Below, in pieces: positions 21,008-28,542 of a stretch of DNA of 40,452 nt (its first letter is position 1; every line of letters starts with the position of its first letter). The notes below the pieces were generated by a model that was not told the origin of the DNA, made no database searches, and saw nothing but the letters and a program-made list of their open reading frames with translations. The stretch is taken from IMG/VR virus record IMGVR_UViG_3300038701_001255, positions 1 through 40,452 of that record. One strand, written 5' to 3'. This DNA is from a virus. The translations under genes and the position numbers were made by a program.

Positions 21008-22524
21008 AGTGGTCTCATAGAATGTTAGCATTCAATACACGTCTCAACTCCGTTACAGAGGAGATGGAGTTTAATGGTGTACAGGTTGACCAAGAAGTAG
21101 CGAAGGAAATATTCGCCGAACTACAGAAAATGAAAGAGGAAGCAGAAGCGACTCTCTACTCTCTAATTATTAAAAACACTCCAGATGATTTTGACGATAG
21201 TAAGCTTAATCTAGGCAGCCCTGTTCAGATGGCTGAGTTATTATACTCACACAAGTTCAAGGATAGTCTGAAGGACGATAAAGGGAAAGTGGTACATTCC
21301 TTCAAGAAGGAGTGGAGCAGCTTTATGTCTACATTCTCAAGTAGACGTAGAGGTGCTATAAGTGAATTCCAACAGATGGTGGAGAAGTGTTTCGACAAAC
21401 TCGACTATGGATTTAACATCAAACCCAACCCAGAGTTCTCAGGTAAAGGCGGTTTCGGAGCAGGGAAGGCTGTGATCGAAGCCCTACTTGGTGATGAAAA
21501 GCTATCTAAAAAAGCTAGAGCTTTTGCAGAAGCTTATACATCTCTGAGTAAGATTAACACATGGATTGACCTTTCATACTGGCAGATCATGTCTAATGTA
21601 TCTCCTGACGGGAAAGTTCATGGGAGCTTTGTTCAAGCCGGCACGGCTTCAGGACGTTACAGCTCTAGCTCCCCTAATATGCAGAACCTCCCAAGTAAGG
21701 ATAAGAATGAAGGTAAGAACCGAGTAAGAGAACTTATCTGTTCGAGATGGGGAGATCAAGGATGCATCCTAGCCCCTGACTTCTCTCAGCTTGAGATTCG
21801 TATTCTTATGGAACTGTGTAAATCTAAACAAGGTATTGAAGATTTCAATAACGGGATGGACATTCACACAGCTACAGCAACAGACTCTGCCAACTTTTAT
21901 TACGGAGCAGGTACGTGGGACAGTTGGGATGAAGCAAAGCAGAAGGCTTGGCGTTCAGGACAGAAGACAGTCAACTTTGGTCTCATCTACGGGGCTATGC
22001 CAAAGAACGAACTGGAGCAAGCACAGTATGACGGTTTCATGACACGCTATAAAGAAGTGTTGCCTTGGAATGAGCAAGTGTTTGCACAAGTAGAAAAGTT
22101 TGGATACTATGAATGTCCAATGACTGGATTCAGATATAATCTATCTGGAGCCACACACTCCAACTTCAAACGAGGCTATGACAGCCAAGGAAGAGGCTGG
22201 AGAAACAAAGCACTCAACTACCCTGTACAAGGTACAGCCGGTAGAGTGGTGCAAGCGTCTATGATTGGAATCTATGATGATATTGTCTTTGACGATAAGA
22301 TTAAGTTCGTAGGACAAGTACATGATGAAAATTTATTAGATGTTCACCTCTCAGCACTTGACAGAGCTATTGAGGTGTGTTATAAAAATATGGAAGGTGT
22401 CCAAGAGGTGTTTAAACGATACTTCGGATATTCAATAGAGGTTCCTCTAGCAGTTGATATGGAAGCAGGGTACAACTGGTTCGATGTCATGGAAGTGGAT
22501 AAATTTAAAGAGAAAGTGAGATAA
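21004..22524 (+). CDS. DNA polymerase, family A, polymerase subunit
   Basis: 506 aa. Motif A is LAPDFSQLEIRIL (Asp259), motif B RSGQKTVNFGLIYG (Arg317, Lys321), motif C GQVHDENLLDV (His440-Asp441-Glu442), with TASGRYSSSSPNMQNLPS before motif A as in other pol I enzymes. It lacks a fused exonuclease, which is the separate gene at 19920. The start ATGA overlaps the preceding stop. It replicates the phage genome; SSB, 5' nuclease and helicase are encoded alongside. Confidence 0.95.
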   Translation: MKWSHRMLAFNTRLNSVTEEMEFNGVQVDQEVAKEIFAELQKMKEEAEATLYSLIIKNTPDDFDDSKLNLGSPVQMAELLYSHKFKDSLKDDKGKVVHSFKKEWSSFMSTFSSRRRGAISEFQQMVEKCFDKLDYGFNIKPNPEFSGKGGFGAGKAVIEALLGDEKLSKKARAFAEAYTSLSKINTWIDLSYWQIMSNVSPDGKVHGSFVQAGTASGRYSSSSPNMQNLPSKDKNEGKNRVRELICSRWGDQGCILAPDFSQLEIRILMELCKSKQGIEDFNNGMDIHTATATDSANFYYGAGTWDSWDEAKQKAWRSGQKTVNFGLIYGAMPKNELEQAQYDGFMTRYKEVLPWNEQVFAQVEKFGYYECPMTGFRYNLSGATHSNFKRGYDSQGRGWRNKALNYPVQGTAGRVVQASMIGIYDDIVFDDKIKFVGQVHDENLLDVHLSALDRAIEVCYKNMEGVQEVFKRYFGYSIEVPLAVDMEAGYNWFDVMEVDKFKEKVR

Positions 22525-22525
22525 T

Positions 22526-23107
22526 ATGATTACAGGAACAGTAGAAAGCTTTAATGTAATTAAAGGGTTTGACCCTGACAGTAAGTGGAGTCACTACGGA
22601 GAAGCCACAGTAGTTGTAAATGGACAAACATTTACAGGAGGTATGAGAACTAAAAAAGGCGGTAAAATTACAGTGGGCATGCAAGCCACAGTAAACCCAA
22701 ATGCCAAAAAACAAAATGGTGATGACATCATCGAAGTGGTTCCAGCAGAGCAAGCTTCCTCAGGCGGGGGTTATCAGAAGAAAGCTGGTGCAGCTCCTAA
22801 GAAGGACTTCCCTACAGCTAACGAACGTGCTGCTACACAAGAGCGTATCACACGAGATGCTGCTGTAAACAAAGCACTTCAGGCAATTGAGATTGCTGTA
22901 CGTTCAGGTGCTGCCGCTAAGAAATACTCAGACCCAACTGTTGTAATTCAAGAAGCCCTAGTAATGGCTGACGGCATTGCGAAGCAGATTGCTGAAGACA
23001 AGCTATCGGAAGGTTTCCCTTCTAAAGGTGAAGACCGTACAGCCAAAGCTAACGAAGCTGTTATGGATGCTCAAGCCCCTACGTTTGATGATGAAATCCC
23101 ATTCTAA
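22526..23107 (+). CDS. ssb: Single-stranded DNA-binding protein
   Basis: 193 aa directly after the polymerase. The N-terminal 75 residues resemble an OB fold (GTVESFNVIKGF, GEATVVVNGQTF). A Gly/Ala-rich linker follows, then a helical segment, then the classic acidic tip DAQAPTFDDEIPF used to contact polymerase and other partners. ATG 22526 lies one base after the polymerase stop. Family assignment rests on the tip plus context. Confidence 0.8.
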   Translation: MITGTVESFNVIKGFDPDSKWSHYGEATVVVNGQTFTGGMRTKKGGKITVGMQATVNPNAKKQNGDDIIEVVPAEQASSGGGYQKKAGAAPKKDFPTANERAATQERITRDAAVNKALQAIEIAVRSGAAAKKYSDPTVVIQEALVMADGIAKQIAEDKLSEGFPSKGEDRTAKANEAVMDAQAPTFDDEIPF

Positions 23108-23109
23108 TA

Positions 23110-23823
23110 ATGACGGTCTTTGTAGACGCTGATACTATGTGTTATGCCTCCGGCTTTAGCGAGTCGGAGGACAACATGAAGATAAACATAGACAGCACCA
23201 TCGAACAAATTAAAACAGCTACACAATGCGACAACATCGAGCTGTGGGTGGAAAGCCCTTTCAGAAAAAACATATTTCGCAACCACGTAGCCGTCACCCG
23301 TCCTTATAAAGGGAACCGGAAGGATAAACAACCTCCAGAGTTTCTTAAAGAAGCAAAACTCTACCTCATCAATGAATATGGAGCACAGCAAACAAACTTC
23401 TTAGAGAGCGAAGATTGTGTAATGATTCGAGCTCACGAAGAAGGAAGAGATAATTGTATTATTGCCAGTGTGGATAAGGATATGCGTCAAGCTCCTTTCA
23501 AGTTCTACGACTATAAAGGAGACGCACTCTGGGACATCTCAGAACAACAGGCTGAGTACAATTTCTGGGAACAAGTTCTTATCGGAGACCTTACAGACAA
23601 TATCGTAGGACTCCCCAAGGTAGGAAAGAAAACAGCCGCTAAAATTCTCGAAGATAATTACGAGATTGAAGTAGCTACAGAGTATGTTAAACGAGGATTC
23701 AGTTATGAATATTTCGTAGAGCAATGTAGGCTCTTGTACATACTCAGATCGTGGAATGATGTATTCACCCCACAAATAACAAAGGAAGAATATAATGAGC
23801 TATATTTACCTGACAGCATCTAA
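23110..23823 (+). CDS. 5'-3' exonuclease / flap endonuclease (FEN family)
   Basis: 237 aa. The start MTVFVDADTM supplies the first acidic cluster of the PIN-like domain, RPYKGNRKDKQPPEF the arch, ASVDKDMRQ the second acidic cluster, and GDLTDNIVGLPKVGKKTAAKIL the H3TH DNA-binding motif. It corresponds to pol I 5'-nuclease domains and T5-like FENs and would remove primers or degrade host DNA. It starts three bases after SSB and its end overlaps the next gene. Confidence 0.9.
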   Translation: MTVFVDADTMCYASGFSESEDNMKINIDSTIEQIKTATQCDNIELWVESPFRKNIFRNHVAVTRPYKGNRKDKQPPEFLKEAKLYLINEYGAQQTNFLESEDCVMIRAHEEGRDNCIIASVDKDMRQAPFKFYDYKGDALWDISEQQAEYNFWEQVLIGDLTDNIVGLPKVGKKTAAKILEDNYEIEVATEYVKRGFSYEYFVEQCRLLYILRSWNDVFTPQITKEEYNELYLPDSI

Positions 23824-24091
23824 CGAAGATGTCTCCCTTAAAGAAGGGCAGGCAGACTTCGAAGCCATTGTAGACGGAGACCCTATCGATGCAGGAGTTC
23901 TTCTAGGCCAACTCACTGACGCATTCCCTCAAACACAATTAGTGAAAGTACTGGCTTCAGCTCTCGTACAAAGTATGTACTGCTGTAACTACTTCGGAGA
24001 TGTTGAGCGAAACATGTATTTAGACATGATTGAGGAGTCTGACATCGACGCTGCTTTCCAAGACATTATGAGTGTGTTTAATGGCTCGTAA
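23795..24091 (+). CDS. Hypothetical acidic protein (98 aa)
   Basis: ATG 23795 after AGGAAG, inside the end of the FEN gene. The product is acidic and helical (DFEAIVDGDPIDAGVLLGQL, DMIEESDIDAAFQDIM), without recognised motif. It precedes the HNH gene with a short overlap. Confidence 0.7.
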   Translation: MSYIYLTASNEDVSLKEGQADFEAIVDGDPIDAGVLLGQLTDAFPQTQLVKVLASALVQSMYCCNYFGDVERNMYLDMIEESDIDAAFQDIMSVFNGS

Positions 24092-24455
24092 AGTCAAGAA
24101 GACTCGTTGTGGAGGTACTTGGTCTGAGGCAAAGTACTGGGGGTTTGTGAGGAGCAACCTTCGCAGAGCTTGGAGTAAGTATCCTGTAAAATATGCAGCA
24201 AAGAAAGCTGTTGAAATGGAGAATGATGGTAGGTTTGACCAACGCACTAAGAAGATGTATCCTTGTGCTATATGCAAAGGAATCTTCAAGGGAAGTGAGG
24301 TTCAAGTAGATCACATTGACCCTGCCGGCAGCTTACGATGTTCTGGAGACTTAGAACAGTTTGTCGAGAACCTGTTCTGTGAAATCGATAACTTGAGAGT
24401 GTTATGTAAAGATTGTCATAACGAAGTTACTCAAGAAGAAAGGAAAAAGAAATGA
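24081..24455 (+). CDS. HNH endonuclease
   Basis: 124 aa with ATG 24081. The HNH core is CAICKGIF, VQVDHIDPAG and NLRVLCKDCHNEVT, two CxxC pairs bracketing the DH. The N-terminus is basic. HNH enzymes of this size serve as homing nucleases, packaging nicking enzymes or host-DNA nucleases. Position inside the replication operon, not beside TerL, does not decide between these. Confidence 0.85.
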   Translation: MARKVKKTRCGGTWSEAKYWGFVRSNLRRAWSKYPVKYAAKKAVEMENDGRFDQRTKKMYPCAICKGIFKGSEVQVDHIDPAGSLRCSGDLEQFVENLFCEIDNLRVLCKDCHNEVTQEERKKK

Positions 24456-24649
24456 TTGAGACATTTCTAAAACAATACCTTGACATGAAGAAGGAAGATA
24501 AGATTGCTACTATCTCTGAGCTCATGTTGTACTTCCTTAAAGAGGAAGAAGCTAACGGTGTTGAGATGAGCAGCGTGTTCATGGAAACAAACCGCATCAC
24601 CATCACAGCTAAAGTAGAACCAATCGAAAGCAGTGAAGATGAAGAATGA
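24452..24649 (+). CDS. Hypothetical small acidic protein (65 aa)
   Basis: ATG 24452 overlaps the HNH stop, with AAGAAAGGAAA upstream. Helical and acidic (MIETFLKQYLDMKKEDKIAT..., ending EPIESSEDEE). No family recognised. Confidence 0.7.
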   Translation: MIETFLKQYLDMKKEDKIATISELMLYFLKEEEANGVEMSSVFMETNRITITAKVEPIESSEDEE

Positions 24650-25379
24650 GAAAGTAGTGGCGTTTGACTTAGAGTGTACGCCGAAGTTAGCTTACGTCTG
24701 GAGGGGCGGTAAGCAATATGTAGCCCCATCCATGATGACTGACAGAACAACTCTACTCACTGTAGCATGGCAGTTTGAGGGGCATAAGCCTCAAGGATTG
24801 ACAGTAGACCCTGCTATGCCACGAGATGACTACGAGATTGTTAAAAAACTTAGAGATGTTCTCAAAGACGCTGACGTCATCGTCGGACACAACATGCGTA
24901 AATTTGACATGAGACTGTTCAACGCCCGTCTCCTAGAGCACGGCCTAGAACCTCTAGACCCCTACACTAAGATTATTGACACACTGCAAGTAGCACGTCG
25001 TCACTTCATGCTTGACAGCTACAAACTAGATGACATGTGTCAGGACTTGGGGTTAGGAGCAAAGCACGAGACAAACTTCCAACTCTGGCTCGACTGTATG
25101 GTAGGAGATAAGAAAGCATTAAAGCAGATGCTCGCCTATAACAAACAGGATGTTAAACTAACACTTGAGTTGTACAGAAAGCTTGAGCCATTTCATAAAG
25201 ACCACAAACATTATGCTGGAGGTAATGAGGCTGAAGGATATAAGTGCGGTCATTGTAAATCTGAGAAAGTTCAGAAGCGAGGATGGCAGATTCTAGCTCA
25301 AAACAAACGGAGACGGGTCCATTGCCAAGAATGTGGTCGATGGAGTGCCGGTAAAGAATTAATTAAAAGGGAAGTATAA
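24639..25379 (+). CDS. Second DnaQ-like exonuclease with C-terminal zinc ribbon
   Basis: With ATG 24639 the protein is 246 aa. VVAFDLECTP (Asp10, Glu12), VIVGHNMRKFDMRLFN and AYNKQDVKLTLELYRKL are the Exo I, II and III motifs of the DEDD RNase H-fold family (YprB-like). Residues 205-240 add a zinc ribbon, KCGHCKSEKVQKRGW and HCQECGRW. It is distinct from the polymerase proofreading gene at 19920. Likely role: recombination, end processing or host DNA breakdown. Confidence 0.8.
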   Translation: MKNEKVVAFDLECTPKLAYVWRGGKQYVAPSMMTDRTTLLTVAWQFEGHKPQGLTVDPAMPRDDYEIVKKLRDVLKDADVIVGHNMRKFDMRLFNARLLEHGLEPLDPYTKIIDTLQVARRHFMLDSYKLDDMCQDLGLGAKHETNFQLWLDCMVGDKKALKQMLAYNKQDVKLTLELYRKLEPFHKDHKHYAGGNEAEGYKCGHCKSEKVQKRGWQILAQNKRRRVHCQECGRWSAGKELIKREV

Positions 25380-25380
25380 T

Positions 25381-25878
25381 ATGGTTGATGTAAGGGAAAT
25401 TAAAGTAGGCAGTACAGTCCGTTTCAATAACGGAGAGTCGGTTACAGTTACTGAGGTTAATTATGAAAGTGGATGTAAATATCCACTACAATTATATTTC
25501 AATGACAACAACACTGAAGTGACTAGTGGGTGTTGGTGGACTGACGAAGGAGTTCTTTGTGTGAACAAAGATGTATATATTGTCAGTGTGTTTCCTCCAG
25601 AAGAGAGTAATACACCTAAAGAAGGTATTGAAAGTACATTAGAAGAACGTGGTAAGCGTTACGGCACTTTCGAGGATAACGGAGAAATTGCACAATCTCT
25701 AAAAGATGTCTTGACAAGAGGACGAGAATGGGATAATATGCCTCTACATCACAAAGAAGCACTGCACATGATTTGTTCTAAGATGAGCCGAATCGTAACA
25801 GCAGACTTCTCTTACGATGACAACTACCGAGACATTATCGGATATGCAACATTGATTTTAAATGAACTGGAGAAATAA
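25381..25878 (+). CDS. DUF6378-like phage protein with N-terminal beta domain (165 aa)
   Basis: ATG 25381, one base after the previous stop. Residues 90-165 carry ERGKRYGTFEDN, KEALHMICSKMSRIV and YRDIIGYATLILNELEK, the pattern of the DUF6378 family common in phages. The N-terminal 80 residues are a beta-type domain (GSTVRFNNGESVTVTEV). Biochemical role unknown. Confidence 0.7.
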   Translation: MVDVREIKVGSTVRFNNGESVTVTEVNYESGCKYPLQLYFNDNNTEVTSGCWWTDEGVLCVNKDVYIVSVFPPEESNTPKEGIESTLEERGKRYGTFEDNGEIAQSLKDVLTRGREWDNMPLHHKEALHMICSKMSRIVTADFSYDDNYRDIIGYATLILNELEK

Positions 25879-25879
25879 T

Positions 25880-26101
25880 ATGCACGATTTAACAACTCAA
25901 GACTTAAAAACTAGTTTAGAGAATGAAATACAGCACGTACTGGACAACATTTCAAAAGCAAAACTACGTCACGCTAAAGATGGGATTGAGCTCAAAGAAT
26001 ACATTAAGGATAGTAAAGCACGAATCTTAGAGTTAAAATCAGAACTGAAACAGGTAGTGGACAATCAAAACGAAATTAAAAAAGATTTAGGGATTGAGTA
26101 A
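25880..26101 (+). CDS. Hypothetical coiled-coil protein (73 aa)
   Basis: ATG 25880 follows GGAGAAA. Highly charged continuous helix (LKTSLENEIQHVLDNISKAK, ARILELKSELKQVVDNQNEI). It may oligomerise, perhaps with the membrane protein encoded next, but no family is recognised. Confidence 0.7.
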   Translation: MHDLTTQDLKTSLENEIQHVLDNISKAKLRHAKDGIELKEYIKDSKARILELKSELKQVVDNQNEIKKDLGIE

Positions 26102-26102
26102 T

Positions 26103-26309
26103 ATGAAAAAAGTATCACTAGTTACACAAATCTTAGGAACGGTGTTCTTAATTTTTGTTGGAGGATTTTTCGTCTACGTAATTAACAATTTAATGTTTGG
26201 CAAACTTATTGATTTAGGTTATCTTGAGATTGTAGGATACCTCGCCATGTTGAGGTTCACGTTTAAAACAATGTCAGCAGACTTAAGGGAGATTAAAGTA
26301 AATGAATAA
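26103..26309 (+). CDS. Two-span membrane protein (68 aa)
   Basis: ATG 26103 after AGGGATTGAG. Hydrophobic segments are residues 8-30 (TQILGTVFLIFVGGFFVYVI) and about 38-56 (LIDLGYLEIVGYLAMLRFTF). The C-terminus overlaps the next gene by 8 bp. Its position in the replication operon argues against a holin. Function unknown. Confidence 0.7.
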   Translation: MKKVSLVTQILGTVFLIFVGGFFVYVINNLMFGKLIDLGYLEIVGYLAMLRFTFKTMSADLREIKVNE

Positions 26310-26775
26310 ATTAGAAGCACTATCAGTATTTCACAACGCTTTTGGAATTAAGAAGCCTAATAAAATGGACACCCAAGAGTACAGTGACTTCCTAGCCCTT
26401 CGTACCTCCCTCCTTAAAGAGGAGTACGAAGAGGGTCGGGACGCAATGGTGAGTATTCAAGCAACTCTGTCAGAAGGGATGTCTCCTACCCTCGAACAGA
26501 AAGCAGAATTGCTTGATGCTTACACAGATATGTTGTACATCATCTACGGTACGGCAGACCTCCTAGATATTAACATTGATGCAGCATTTGCTGAAGTACA
26601 TGCTTCTAATATGTCAAAACTTGATGAGAATGGTAACCCCATCATCAACGGTGAGAACGGTGTATTGGATGAGACGCGCCCTCTAGGGAAAGTGTTGAAG
26701 TCTGATAAGTTTCGAGAACCAGAACTCAAACAATTCGTTATTGATAAGATCGAACAGACGGAACTTGACATTTAA
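26302..26775 (+). CDS. MazG-like nucleotide pyrophosphohydrolase
   Basis: 157 aa. LLKEEYEEGRDA supplies the EExxE metal motif and ELLDAYTDMLYIIYGTADLL the second (E/D)xxD motif of all-alpha NTP pyrophosphohydrolases. HASNMSKLDENGNPI and GKVLKSDKFREPEL resemble phage PRA-PH/MazG-like proteins. Such enzymes hydrolyse non-canonical or signalling nucleotides. It is the last rightward gene, and its final codons contain a consensus promoter. Confidence 0.8.
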   Translation: MNKLEALSVFHNAFGIKKPNKMDTQEYSDFLALRTSLLKEEYEEGRDAMVSIQATLSEGMSPTLEQKAELLDAYTDMLYIIYGTADLLDINIDAAFAEVHASNMSKLDENGNPIINGENGVLDETRPLGKVLKSDKFREPELKQFVIDKIEQTELDI

Positions 26776-26793
26776 GAATAAATGTGTTATAAT
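26765..26793 (+). promoter_or_regulatory. Perfect consensus sigma-70 promoter at the end of the MazG-like gene
   Basis: TTGACA (26765-26770), 17-bp spacer, TATAAT (26788-26793), with TGT before the -10: both boxes exact. The -35 overlaps the stop codon. The next rightward element is a terminator, not a gene. Confidence 0.85.
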
Positions 26794-26796
26794 ATT

Positions 26797-26850
26797 GCCT
26801 CCCATCTCTAGGTAAAAGAAAAGGACTCTATAAAGAGTCCTTTCTTCTGT
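26797..26850 (+). ncRNA. Candidate very short phage RNA (about 50 nt)
   Basis: Predicted from the consensus promoter at 26765-26793 and the terminator at 26820-26848. It would start in or near CCTCCC (26798-26803), followed by a short linker and the terminator hairpin. No ORF fits. The promoter may instead serve only to read through the terminator, or the two may be coincidental neighbours. Confidence 0.5.
26820..26848. terminator. Bidirectional terminator between convergent operons
   Basis: AAAGGACTCT (26820-26829) pairs with AGAGTCCTTT (26834-26843), 10 bp, loop ATAA. T-rich sequence follows on both strands (TTTCTT rightward; TTTTCTTTT leftward), so it can end both the replication and the late transcripts. 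Confidence 0.85.
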
Positions 26851-26876
26851 CATAACCCTGACAGAGGGAGACGCAA

Positions 26877-26922
26877 ATCACCTCCTCTCGTTAAATTAAT
26901 TGTTTAGATTAATTTACGAGAG
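26877..26922. repeat. 15-bp inverted repeat next to a 10-base copy of the 16S rRNA 3' end
   Basis: ATCACCTCCT at 26877-26886 equals the 16S anti-Shine-Dalgarno tail; on the leftward RNA it reads AGGAGGTGAT. It abuts a stem of 26885-26922 (CTCTCGT and AAATTAAT against ATTAATTT and ACGAGAG, one bulge, 7-base loop) that includes the stop codon of the 26909 gene. No start codon lies at ribosome-site spacing except a TTG giving 8 codons. Confidence 0.6.
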
Positions 26923-27166
26923 CTTGGCCTTCCTTAAAAGCCGGAGATTCAGCCTCATCTGCGATTGCGTCCTTGTGTCCACGAATGTTATCTAAAAGTC
27001 CTTGGCTTTCTAGGTCGTACATCGTAGGTACGCTTGAACTGATAGCAAAAGTACTTAGAATAACTACACGTCCTTTATCACCAGCGGCGTTGAGGCGAAT
27101 AAAAGCCTCTCCTGCGTGAGCTGAGATAGTAGACATTAGTAGAGCTAGAGTTAGAATGTATTTCAT
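26909..27166 (-). CDS. Secreted small protein with signal peptide (85 aa)
   Basis: ATG 27166. The N-terminus MKYILTLALLMSTISAHAGE is a typical signal peptide with AHA cleavage site. The mature 67 residues (EAFIRLNAAGDKGRVVILST...) are soluble, ending SPAFKEGQALVN. It is the last gene of the leftward late operon. A periplasmic or virion-exported role is inferred; no family recognised. Its 3' end lies in a strong hairpin. Confidence 0.75.
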   Translation of the reverse strand: MKYILTLALLMSTISAHAGEAFIRLNAAGDKGRVVILSTFAISSSVPTMYDLESQGLLDNIRGHKDAIADEAESPAFKEGQALVN

Positions 27167-27207
27167 GTTATTCTCCTTTAGTTTACTTGTTTTACTAGAC
27201 TTAAAGC

Positions 27208-27402
27208 CTAATCCTTTTTCATAGAGATTGAGGCCGTTTCACTGACGACAGTGTTTCCTTCACCTTCTTCGTCATTAATGACTCGCTTCTTCTTTCCAGT
27301 AGCGATTATCTGGTGGCCTACAGTTTCAAACGTAACTTCCGTACCTTTCCCCATTAAGCGTTTCAATCTCTTTTTCAATATTTGTTTAGATGTTTTAATC
27401 AT
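27208..27402 (-). CDS. Hypothetical basic small protein (64 aa)
   Basis: ATG 27402 overlaps the preceding stop (ATGA). N-terminal 20 residues are very basic (MIKTSKQILKKRLKRLMGKG), then beta-type (TEVTFETVGHQIIATGKKKR) and an acidic-neutral tail. No family recognised. Late operon context. Confidence 0.65.
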   Translation of the reverse strand: MIKTSKQILKKRLKRLMGKGTEVTFETVGHQIIATGKKKRVINDEEGEGNTVVSETASISMKKD

Positions 27403-28118
27403 GCTGGTTCTACCTCTATTAAGAATGAAATTGATTGTTCAGAAATCTGAGTTTTAAATGTAGCATCTACTTGAGATGTAGACCCTGTCACCAAACTAAA
27501 TCCTCTTGCTGAAACACCGCCTGTTGAAGAACCGGTACGCGATTTTACCGCAGTAACTTCAGTGAATCCATTTTCTGTTGCTGGTGTCTGGTCGAATCTG
27601 TCTGGAGTTGAGTCGTGTACACCAAAACTAACCATCAATGATCCCGCGTTTGTAGGTGTCACTGATGTAGAAAATGCTGTCAAGGCACTTGAAGTTGAAG
27701 CTCCGTCGAAGTTGGTGATTGAGGTGTTGGCACCACTAACCCTGTATAAAATACCTATACAATCCTCTGAAGTGCTGATAGACCAAGTGTAATCTGAAGG
27801 TTCACTAGAGGTTGCAGTTTTAGCGTAAATATGGGCTGTAACTCCGTTAGGTGTTACAGTATCTAGCTGAGTCCATCCAGTCGGAGGGGTGAAAGTCTCC
27901 ACGGCATCAGACGCAATAAATCCCAATAGGAGCTCGCCTTCTTGGATGTCGGAAGGGGCCGCAATTGCGAGAGACGTTGTAGCTGGAACACCTCGTGAAC
28001 TGAAACTCTCTATGACTGGTGCTGTACCAGAGGAGCCTCCAGAAGGAAATAGATTGAAAGGCTCAGAAGTTATGTTTGTTACAAAAGGATTTTTTGTCGG
28101 TGGTTTTAATATTGTCAT
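27399..28118 (-). CDS. Accessory virion protein, beta-sandwich type (239 aa)
   Basis: ATG 28118 overlaps the previous stop (ATGA). The protein is Ser/Thr/Gly-rich with beta pattern throughout (VIESFSSRGVPATTSLAIAA, EGELLLGFIASDAVETFTPP) and lacks Cys-rich, membrane or signal features. It resembles phage tail-associated or adhesion proteins of the jelly-roll type. It sits after the lysis genes, where accessory receptor-binding proteins can be found. Role inferred. Confidence 0.65.
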   Translation of the reverse strand: MTILKPPTKNPFVTNITSEPFNLFPSGGSSGTAPVIESFSSRGVPATTSLAIAAPSDIQEGELLLGFIASDAVETFTPPTGWTQLDTVTPNGVTAHIYAKTATSSEPSDYTWSISTSEDCIGILYRVSGANTSITNFDGASTSSALTAFSTSVTPTNAGSLMVSFGVHDSTPDRFDQTPATENGFTEVTAVKSRTGSSTGGVSARGFSLVTGSTSQVDATFKTQISEQSISFLIEVEPA

Positions 28119-28345
28119 CTAACTCTTCCTTTATCATTTAAAAACTCTTTAAACTCGTTATCTTCGAGTTCTTGTAGAAGCTCCTCAAACACTTCCCCAT
28201 GTTCGAAGTTTCTAGCTTTCATTGTCATAATATCTTGTGTCTTCAATCTAAACGTAGCGGACGTTTCAGAACGATCCACCTCCTCTAGGTACTCCCCTAC
28301 TTGAGCTAGAGTGAGATCATCTGCTTCTATCTCAATATATGACAT
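28115..28345 (-). CDS. Hypothetical acidic protein (76 aa)
   Basis: The ATG at 28345 overlaps the outer-spanin stop (TAATG). The protein (MSYIEIEADDLTLAQVGEYL...) is acidic and helical, ending EFKEFLNDKGRVR. Its stop overlaps the next ATG. No family recognised. Confidence 0.7.
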   Translation of the reverse strand: MSYIEIEADDLTLAQVGEYLEEVDRSETSATFRLKTQDIMTMKARNFEHGEVFEELLQELEDNEFKEFLNDKGRVR

Positions 28346-28542
28346 TACTCGCAATCTCCTCCGCATACACATTCATATTTACTGTTCTCATCAATGATAC
28401 GCTCAACTGTAGCTACAGAGTCGAGTGATTTAGAGAAGATTATTGGTTGGTATATTTTACAGAAATCATTTGCGGGAGTATTTTTCACGCACCCTGATAC
28501 GTAGAGACTTGCTGCTAACAGCACGTAATGCTTTGTTCTCAT
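28345..28542 (-). CDS. Rz1: Outer-membrane spanin subunit (Rz1-like lipoprotein)
   Basis: With ATG 28542 the protein is 65 aa. The signal MRTKHYVLLAASLYVSGC ends in a lipobox (SGC, Cys18). The mature part contains CKIYQPIIFSKSLDSVATVERIIDEN, close to the T7-type Rz1 pattern (PIYxSxxD...T...I..HN), ending CVCGGDCE. It overlaps the inner-spanin gene in another frame, the classical nested arrangement. It acts in the final step of lysis by fusing inner and outer membranes. Confidence 0.8.
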   Translation of the reverse strand: MRTKHYVLLAASLYVSGCVKNTPANDFCKIYQPIIFSKSLDSVATVERIIDENSKYECVCGGDCE

